A stretch of DNA of 11,527 nucleotides from Bacteroidales bacterium (lineage in GTDB: Bacteria > Bacteroidota > Bacteroidia > Bacteroidales > Paludibacteraceae). This document shows positions 6,798 through 11,527 of the stretch, in pieces. Position numbers and translations under genes: made by a program. The notes below the pieces were generated by a model. It saw nothing but the letters and a program-made list of their open reading frames with translations. It had not been told where the DNA came from and did no database searches. The stretch spans positions 1-11,527 of the forward strand of contig CAAGML010000057.1 in NCBI GenBank assembly GCA_900771035.1, read 5' to 3'. Position 1 is the first letter of the stretch. Each line of letters begins with the position of its first letter.

Positions 6798-7970
6798 ATG
6801 AACTTCATTACAAAAATGTTCGACAAGATGGAGCCTACATTCTCTGAAGGCGGCAAATTGTCGGCACTGCATTCATTGTATGATGGTTTCAAATCGTTTA
6901 TGCTGATACCTAACGACACTGCAAAGTCGGGTGTCCACATTCACGATGTCAACGATTCCAAACGTACGATGATCATGGTGGTGATAGCTCTTGTCCCATG
7001 TATGCTTTTCGGTATGTGGAACACGGGTGCTCAGCACTTCCAGGCTATTGGGGTTGAGGCTGGTTTCTGGATGCAATTCTGGTTCGGTTTCCTCGCCGTT
7101 CTTCCTATTGTCCTGGTCTCTTACATTGTCGGCCTCGGTATCGAGTTTACCGCCGCACAGTGGAAGAAGGAGGAGATTCAGGAGGGCTTCCTCGTGACGG
7201 GTTTCATAATCCCTCTCATCGTCCCTGTTGACACTCCTCTCTGGATGATTGCAATCGCTACTGCCTTTGCGGTTATCTTCGCAAAAGAGGTCTTCGGTGG
7301 CACTGGCTACAACATTTTCAACGTAGCTCTTGTGACACGTGCGTTCCTCTTCTTCTCTTATCCTTCCAAGATGTCAGGCGACAAGGTTTGGGTACGCACA
7401 GGCGACGCTTTCGGTTGGGCTGGCGGTGAGGCTATTGACGGCTTCTCAGGCGCGACTCCTCTCGGTCAGGTGGCCACTGGCACTCAGCCAGACGTCACTT
7501 TCTTCGACGCTTTCATGGGCTTTATCCCTGGTTCTGTGGGTGAAACCTCCACTCTCTGCATCCTGATTGGCGCTTTCATCCTGCTCTGCACTGGCGTGGC
7601 TTCATGGAAGACGATGCTCTCCGTATTCGTAGGTGGCGCACTCACGGCAATGGCATTCAACGCTTGGGGTCCTGCCGACAATGCGGCCGCACAGCTGCCT
7701 TGGTTTATGCACCTCGTCCTTGGCGGTTTCGCCTTCGGTGCTGTCTTTATGGCCACTGACCCTGTGACTTCCGCCCGCACTGAGACTGGCAAATGGATTT
7801 ACGGTTTGCTCATCGGTTTCATGGCAATCGTTATCCGTGTGCTCAACCCAGGTTATGCCGAGGGTATGATGCTCGCCATCCTGCTGATGAACATCTTCGG
7901 ATGTCTCATCGACTGGTGCGTGGTTCAGGCTAACATTAACCGTCGTATGAAACGTGCAATCAATAAATAA
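6798..7970 (+). CDS. nqrB: Na+-translocating NADH:quinone reductase subunit B
   Basis: NqrB is a polytopic inner-membrane subunit carrying a covalent FMN, and in characterised complexes also riboflavin; it is central to the Na+ path. The 390 residues contain the flavinylation motif FSGATPLGQ (216-224), with Thr220 the expected FMN-phosphoester residue. Other family signatures are FGGTGYNIFNVAL (166-178), GSVGETSTLCILIGA (245-259) and FMATDPVTSA (317-326). About ten hydrophobic segments follow a soluble N-terminal stretch of some 55 residues. Attachment of FMN needs the transferase ApbE, which is not encoded in this window. nqrC begins 12 bp downstream. Confidence 0.97.
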   Translation: MNFITKMFDKMEPTFSEGGKLSALHSLYDGFKSFMLIPNDTAKSGVHIHDVNDSKRTMIMVVIALVPCMLFGMWNTGAQHFQAIGVEAGFWMQFWFGFLAVLPIVLVSYIVGLGIEFTAAQWKKEEIQEGFLVTGFIIPLIVPVDTPLWMIAIATAFAVIFAKEVFGGTGYNIFNVALVTRAFLFFSYPSKMSGDKVWVRTGDAFGWAGGEAIDGFSGATPLGQVATGTQPDVTFFDAFMGFIPGSVGETSTLCILIGAFILLCTGVASWKTMLSVFVGGALTAMAFNAWGPADNAAAQLPWFMHLVLGGFAFGAVFMATDPVTSARTETGKWIYGLLIGFMAIVIRVLNPGYAEGMMLAILLMNIFGCLIDWCVVQANINRRMKRAINK

Positions 7971-7975
7971 GGAGG
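7969..7975 (+). promoter_or_regulatory. Strong Shine-Dalgarno for nqrC
   Basis: AAGGAGG lies 7 nt before the nqrC ATG and overlaps the nqrB stop codon. It stands out because most starts in this window, including nqrA, nqrB, nqrE, nqrF and aroQ, have no recognisable Shine-Dalgarno. It settles the nqrC start. Confidence 0.85.
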
Positions 7976-7982
7976 ACGGACT

Positions 7983-8804
7983 ATGAATACAAGTAAAAAC
8001 AGTTACGTTATAATCTACATGATTGTAATCGTTGTGATAGTATCATTACTCCTCTCTATCACATCAGGCGTTCTTCACAGCCGTCAGGCTGACAACGTGC
8101 GCCTTGACACAAAGAAGCAGATTCTCATGTCACTCTCCACTTTCGGAAATGACCAGGAGAACAAAATCTACACGGACGATGATGCGGCCGCTTCTTACGA
8201 GAAGTTCGTCGTAGGTTACCAGATGCTTGACGTTGAAGGCAATGTTGTTGACACATTAAGACCTGTCGAGGATTTTGACGTTAAGGCTGATGAGGGTAAA
8301 TATCCGCTTTATATTGCCGAGGTTGACGGTGCCACCAAGTACATCATCCCTTTGAAAGGTGCAGGACTCTGGGGCGCCATCCGCGCATATCTTGCCCTTG
8401 ACGAGGACCGCAACACCATCTACGGTGTTTATTTTGGTCACGACGGCGAGACCCCAGGTCTTGGTGCGAACATCGTTTTGCCAAGATTCCGTGCTCAGTT
8501 CGTAGGCAAACACATTCTCCGTGATGGTGTCTTTGCATCTATCGCAGTCGAGAAAAAAGGCAACACCGCCGAAGGCAAAGATCAGGTTGATGCAGTGTCA
8601 GGTGGTACTATCACATCTAAGGGTGTCGAGGCAATGTTCCTCAGCAGTCTCAGCAATTATGCCAAGTGGCTCACTGCTCCGGCTATTATTAAAGAAGGAG
8701 CAGCTGATGCATCCTTAAACGCTATTTTGAGTGACATGGCAGTTGGCGATTCAGCCGCTGTTGAGACAACAGATGTTGAACTTAATGAAGGAGGAAACAA
8801 GTAA
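7983..8804 (+). CDS. nqrC: Na+-translocating NADH:quinone reductase subunit C
   Basis: NqrC has one N-terminal membrane helix (about 8-29) and a large FMN_bind domain that carries a covalently bound FMN in the electron chain of Na+-NQR. In the 273 residues, HDGETPGLGANI (153-164) and VDAVSGGTITSKGVEAMF (202-219) are the family signatures. Thr209 of SGGT is the expected attachment site. The usual motif is SGAT, so Ala is replaced by Gly here. An Ala/Asp/Glu-rich tail of some 35 residues follows the last conserved segment, making it slightly longer than the Vibrio protein (about 257). The stop shares one base with the nqrD start. Confidence 0.96.
   Translation: MNTSKNSYVIIYMIVIVVIVSLLLSITSGVLHSRQADNVRLDTKKQILMSLSTFGNDQENKIYTDDDAAASYEKFVVGYQMLDVEGNVVDTLRPVEDFDVKADEGKYPLYIAEVDGATKYIIPLKGAGLWGAIRAYLALDEDRNTIYGVYFGHDGETPGLGANIVLPRFRAQFVGKHILRDGVFASIAVEKKGNTAEGKDQVDAVSGGTITSKGVEAMFLSSLSNYAKWLTAPAIIKEGAADASLNAILSDMAVGDSAAVETTDVELNEGGNK
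8788..8794 (+). promoter_or_regulatory. Strong Shine-Dalgarno for nqrD
   Basis: AAGGAGG lies within the last nqrC codons, 9 nt before the nqrD ATG at 8804. Together with the TAATG overlap it indicates efficient coupled initiation of nqrD and fixes its start. Confidence 0.85.
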
Positions 8805-9427
8805 TGGCAGAGAAAAAAGTAAATCCGTTTCTTGAGCCGTTGAACAAGAACAACCCTATCGCCATGCAGGTGTTGGGTATCTGTTCCGCTCTTGCTGTAA
8901 CCGTCGAGATGAAGCCAGCCATCATCATGGGACTTTCCGTGACAATCATCGTGGCTCTCTCTAACGTGGTTATCTCACTGATTCGTAACACAATCCCTAA
9001 CTCTGTACGTATCATCGTGCAATTGGTTGTCGTTGCGGCACTTGTGACAGTTGTTTCTGAGTTCCTGAAGGCTTTCGTCTATGATGTCAGCGTGCAGCTC
9101 TCCGTTTATATCGGTCTTATCATCACCAACTGTATCCTCATGGGTCGTCTTGAGGCTTACGCCATGCAGAACAAGCCTTGGGACTCCTTCCTTGACGGTC
9201 TGGGAAATGGCTGTGGTTATGCCATCATCCTCATCATCGTATCATTCTTCCGTGAACTTCTCGGCTCAGGCTCATTGCTTGGTTGCAAGGTTATCCCTGA
9301 GACCTGGTTCGTTGACAATGGTGGATGCTATATGAACAACGGCCTGATGATGATGCCTTCAATGGCTCTTATCCTCGTGGCTTGCGTTATCTGGGTACAT
9401 CGTTCTATTAACAAAGATATTGAATAA
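8804..9427 (+). CDS. nqrD: Na+-translocating NADH:quinone reductase subunit D
   Basis: NqrD is a six-helix inner-membrane subunit that pairs with NqrE in an inverted arrangement. Together they hold an intramembrane iron-sulfur centre between NqrF and NqrC. The 207 residues contain the expected cysteines Cys27 (GICSALAVT) and Cys110 ([13 protein letters not shown]), the same 83-residue spacing as Cys29/Cys112 of Vibrio cholerae. Other family features are the N-terminal [11 protein letters not shown] and the [10 protein letters not shown] loop. The ATG overlaps the nqrC stop by one base and is preceded by a strong Shine-Dalgarno. nqrE starts 5 bp after its stop. Confidence 0.97.
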   Translation: MAEKKVNPFLEPLNKNNPIAMQVLGICSALAVTVEMKPAIIMGLSVTIIVALSNVVISLIRNTIPNSVRIIVQLVVVAALVTVVSEFLKAFVYDVSVQLSVYIGLIITNCILMGRLEAYAMQNKPWDSFLDGLGNGCGYAIILIIVSFFRELLGSGSLLGCKVIPETWFVDNGGCYMNNGLMMMPSMALILVACVIWVHRSINKDIE

Positions 9428-9432
9428 GCACT

Positions 9433-10056
9433 ATGGAACACGCAATTAGTCTTCTTTTCCGTTCTATTTTCGTGGACAACATGATTTTCGCATTCTTCCT
9501 TGGAATGTGCTCTTACCTTGCTGTCTCTAAGAACGTAAAAACATCGTTCATGTTGGGTATTGCGGTGACATTCGTGTTGCTTATTACTCTTCCTGTCAAC
9601 TATCTTCTCAACGACCTTCTCAAGGCTGACGTGCTTGTCGAGGGTGTGGATTTGAGCTACCTCAGCTTCATCCTCTTCATCGCCGTTATTGCCGCCATCG
9701 TGCAAATAGTTGAGATGTTTGTCGAGAAATTCTCTCCTTCGCTTTACGCATCTTTGGGTATCTTCCTTCCGTTGATTGCCGTAAACTGCGCAATCATGGG
9801 CGCTTCGCTCTTCATGCAGCAGCGTGTCGGCCTTGCCGCTGAAGATCCTAAAGCTTTGACCAGTATGCTTGACGTTGTCTTCTATGCTATTGGCTCTGGT
9901 ATTGGTTGGATTATGGCCATCGTCGGTCTTGCGGCTATCCGCGAGAAGATGGAGTACAACAAGGTTCCACGTGCGCTTCGTGGTCTTGGCATCACCTTCA
10001 TCACCGTAGGTCTGATGGCTATGGCATTCCTTTGTTTCTCAGGTCTTAAAATCTAA
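9433..10056 (+). CDS. nqrE: Na+-translocating NADH:quinone reductase subunit E
   Basis: NqrE is the six-helix membrane partner of NqrD. The 207 residues hold Cys26 ([11 protein letters not shown]) and Cys119 ([10 protein letters not shown]), matching Cys26 and Cys120 of the Vibrio protein, which share the intramembrane iron-sulfur site with NqrD. The C-terminal [20 protein letters not shown] segment is typical. No Shine-Dalgarno is seen, so translation probably depends on close spacing to nqrD. Nine bp separate its stop from the nqrF ATG. Confidence 0.97.
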   Translation: MEHAISLLFRSIFVDNMIFAFFLGMCSYLAVSKNVKTSFMLGIAVTFVLLITLPVNYLLNDLLKADVLVEGVDLSYLSFILFIAVIAAIVQIVEMFVEKFSPSLYASLGIFLPLIAVNCAIMGASLFMQQRVGLAAEDPKALTSMLDVVFYAIGSGIGWIMAIVGLAAIREKMEYNKVPRALRGLGITFITVGLMAMAFLCFSGLKI

Positions 10057-10065
10057 TCTTTGGTT

Positions 10066-11331
10066 ATGAACAGTTCAGCAATAATTACAAGCTTGATTGT
10101 CTTCTTGGCAGTCATCATATTGTTGGTAATCATACTGTTGATTGCCAAGAAATTCCTCGTTGCCTCAGGTGATGTCACTATCACTCTCAATGGCGACAAG
10201 ACCATGCAGGTTCCTGCCGGTGGCTCTTTGCTCAGCACAATGGCAAACGCCGGCACATTCCTCCCTTCTGCCTGTGGCGGAAAAGGCTCTTGCGGTCAGT
10301 GCAAATGCCAGGTTCTTGAGGGTGGTGGCGAAATCCTCCCTACTGAGACCGTCCACTTCTCACGTAAACAGATGAAAGACCACTGGCGTCTCGGCTGTCA
10401 GGTGAAGGTCAAGAACGACCTCTCTATGAAAGTTCCTGAGTCAGTTCTCGGTGTCAAGGAATACGAATGTACCGTTATCTCCAACAAGAACGTCGCTACA
10501 TTCATCAAGGAGTTCAAGGTACAGTTTCCAGAGGGTGCCCACATGGACTTCCTCCCTGGTTCTTACGCACAGATCAAGATTCCTAAATTCGACATCAAAT
10601 ATTCTGATTACGACCGTGACCTCATCACCCCTGAGTATGTAGGCGCATGGGAGAAATTCAAGATGTTCGACCTCCGTTGCGTCAACACCGAAGACACCAT
10701 CCGTGCTTACTCCATGGCCAACTATCCTGCCGAGGGTAACGTATTCATGCTTACCGTACGTATCGCCACTCCTCCGTTCAAACCAGACCGCAGTGGCTTC
10801 ATGGATGTAAACCCAGGTATTGCCTCATCCTACATCTTCTCGCTCAAACCAGGCGACAAGGTGCTTATGAGTGGTCCTTACGGCGACTTCCATCCACACT
10901 TCGACACCAAGAACGAAATGATTTGGGTCGGTGGTGGTGCAGGTATGGCTCCTCTCCGTGCTCAGATTATGCACATGACCAAGACCCTGCACACAACCGA
11001 CCGTGAACTCCACTACTTCTACGGTGCGCGTGCGTTGAACGAGGTATTCTACCTTGAGGACTTCCTCGGCATTGAGAAAGAGTTCCCTAACTTCCACTTC
11101 CATCTTGCTCTTGACCGTCCAGATCCAAAGGCAGACGAGGCAGGGGTAAAATACACCGCAGGTTTCGTTCACAACGTGATGTACGACACGTACCTCAAGA
11201 ACCACGAGGCTCCAGAGGACATCGAATACTACATGTGCGGTCCTGGACCAATGTCGAAAGCCGTTGTCAATATGCTTGACGGCCTTGGCGTTGACCCTGA
11301 GTCAATCATGTACGACAACTTCGGCGGATAA
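10066..11331 (+). CDS. nqrF: Na+-translocating NADH:quinone reductase subunit F (NADH dehydrogenase)
   Basis: NqrF oxidises NADH and feeds electrons into the complex. Its 421 residues comprise an N-terminal membrane helix (about 5-27), a ferredoxin domain with 2Fe-2S ligands Cys70, Cys76, Cys79 and Cys111, and a ferredoxin-reductase module. The module contains FAD-binding RAYSMANYP (213-221), NADH-binding GGGAGMAPLR (289-298), CGPGPM (391-396) and a C-terminal YDNFGG. I chose ATG 10066 rather than the in-frame TTG at 10060 because the four cysteines then take the same numbers as in Vibrio cholerae NqrF. No Shine-Dalgarno is visible. It is last in the operon and is followed 21 bp later by a strong terminator. 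Confidence 0.97.
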   Translation: MNSSAIITSLIVFLAVIILLVIILLIAKKFLVASGDVTITLNGDKTMQVPAGGSLLSTMANAGTFLPSACGGKGSCGQCKCQVLEGGGEILPTETVHFSRKQMKDHWRLGCQVKVKNDLSMKVPESVLGVKEYECTVISNKNVATFIKEFKVQFPEGAHMDFLPGSYAQIKIPKFDIKYSDYDRDLITPEYVGAWEKFKMFDLRCVNTEDTIRAYSMANYPAEGNVFMLTVRIATPPFKPDRSGFMDVNPGIASSYIFSLKPGDKVLMSGPYGDFHPHFDTKNEMIWVGGGAGMAPLRAQIMHMTKTLHTTDRELHYFYGARALNEVFYLEDFLGIEKEFPNFHFHLALDRPDPKADEAGVKYTAGFVHNVMYDTYLKNHEAPEDIEYYMCGPGPMSKAVVNMLDGLGVDPESIMYDNFGG

Positions 11332-11352
11332 CCGATAGTCAAAGTCAAAAAT

Positions 11353-11391
11353 AAAAGACTGCCTTCCACTCTTCGGAAGGCAGTCTTTTTT
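11353..11391 (+). terminator. Intrinsic terminator of the nqr operon
   Basis: AAAAGACTGCCTTCC (11353-11367) is the exact reverse complement of GGAAGGCAGTCTTTT (11375-11389). This gives a perfect 15-bp stem with a 7-nt loop, ending in a six-base T-run (11386-11391). It starts 21 bp after the nqrF stop. The A-run on the other arm would also permit termination of leftward transcripts. Confidence 0.93.
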
Positions 11392-11435
11392 AATCTCTAT
11401 AACGTTTCGTGTGGCAACTTTGCATGCAACTCAAA
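11392..11435. other. Non-coding spacer with palindrome TTGCATGCAA
   Basis: This short spacer carries the perfect 10-bp palindrome TTGCATGCAA (11420-11429), flanked by a direct repeat GCAACT (11414-11419 and 11426-11431). CTTTG (11418-11422) can also pair with CAAAG (11432-11436). No open reading frame or full promoter is visible. It may be the left part of the repeat that follows. Confidence 0.35.
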
Positions 11436-11486
11436 GCGCTGTAGGCGCGACATAAAACAGCCCAGGGTGTAAACCCTGGGTGACAT
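11436..11486. repeat. REP-like intergenic repeat with two hairpins
   Basis: A GCGC-TGTAG-GCGC hairpin (11436-11448) is followed by a perfect 8-bp stem, CCCAGGGT (11461-11468) with ACCCTGGG (11473-11480), around a GTAA tetraloop of GNRA form. The second stem is flanked by direct copies of GACAT (11449-11453 and 11482-11486). Its style recalls repetitive intergenic palindromes I associate with Bacteroidetes genomes, some linked to REP-associated transposases. That association is from memory; the palindromes are directly visible. Only one copy lies in the window. Confidence 0.55.
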
Positions 11487-11506
11487 GGCATTACCTATAC
11501 GGTATT

Positions 11507-11524
11507 CCCCTCCTTGGGGAGGGG
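11507..11524. repeat. GC-rich palindrome CCCCTCC-TTGG-GGAGGGG at window edge
   Basis: CCCCTCC (11507-11513) pairs exactly with GGAGGGG (11518-11524) around TTGG. CCCCTCCTTGGGGAGGGG-type sequences are, from memory, frequent intergenic repeats in Prevotella and Porphyromonas-like genomes and often extend as longer G-rich units. The element probably continues past the right edge, so its full length cannot be judged. Confidence 0.5.
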
Positions 11525-11527
11525 GCA

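Noticed and set aside
7682..8191. Two GCGGCCGC octamers, one in nqrB and one in nqrC
   Set aside because: Each falls in frame over alanine codons (Ala-Ala) and shows no surrounding structure. Coincidence of codon use is sufficient.
8690..8804. Ala/Glu-rich NqrC tail as a sign of frameshift or fusion
   Set aside because: The tail stays in the same frame up to a stop exactly overlapping the nqrD start with a good Shine-Dalgarno. An ordinary variable C-terminus explains it.
10060..10065. TTG at 10060 as the nqrF start
   Set aside because: The ATG at 10066 is a better codon and gives the iron-sulfur cysteines the same numbering (70, 76, 79, 111) as Vibrio cholerae NqrF.
11392..11527. Possible CRISPR repeat or riboswitch in the palindromic region
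   Set aside because: No regularly spaced identical repeats occur, and no riboswitch core that I recognise. The palindromes differ from one another, fitting REP-like elements better.

Overview
The window looks like chromosomal DNA of a Bacteroidales-type bacterium (Prevotella, Bacteroides or Muribaculaceae-like; genus not resolvable by eye). The reasons are two divergent promoters of the Bacteroidetes TAnnTTTG type, genes that mostly lack Shine-Dalgarno sequences, an outer-membrane beta-barrel protein with an N-terminal CarboxypepD_reg-like domain, and a complete nqrABCDEF operon. The genes fall into two divergent blocks that fire outward from an intergenic region at about 5184-5387.

Left block, minus strand, read right to left: aroQ (type II 3-dehydroquinate dehydratase), an 829-residue TonB-receptor-like outer-membrane protein whose ATG overlaps the aroQ stop by 4 nt, then 18 bp later a two-gene type II restriction-modification system. 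The restriction endonuclease comes first and the cytosine-5 methyltransferase second, with a 1-nt stop/start overlap. Both resemble HaeIII (GGCC), the methyltransferase very closely. A strong hairpin terminator at 73-111 closes the block. The R-M pair is visibly more AT-rich than its neighbours and is the most likely horizontally acquired part. It contains no GGCC site, whereas I count 16 in the rest of the window. The methyltransferase ends in a tail carrying QLNLF, which fits the bacterial sliding-clamp-binding consensus.

Right block, plus strand: nqrA-nqrB-nqrC-nqrD-nqrE-nqrF encode all six subunits of the Na+-translocating NADH:quinone oxidoreductase. Electrons enter at NqrF (FAD, 2Fe-2S), pass through the NqrD/NqrE iron-sulfur site and the covalent FMNs of NqrC and NqrB, and reach quinone while Na+ is exported. 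Cofactor-binding residues are visible in NqrB, C, D, E and F. A perfect 15-bp-stem terminator at 11353-11391 ends the operon.

The last ~135 bp hold no gene but contain REP-like palindromes that probably begin an intergenic repeat cluster running off the right edge. No tRNA, rRNA, CRISPR array, transposase or integrase is visible. I found no wholly new system; the accessory interest lies in the R-M insertion and its methyltransferase tail, and in the repeats at the right edge.
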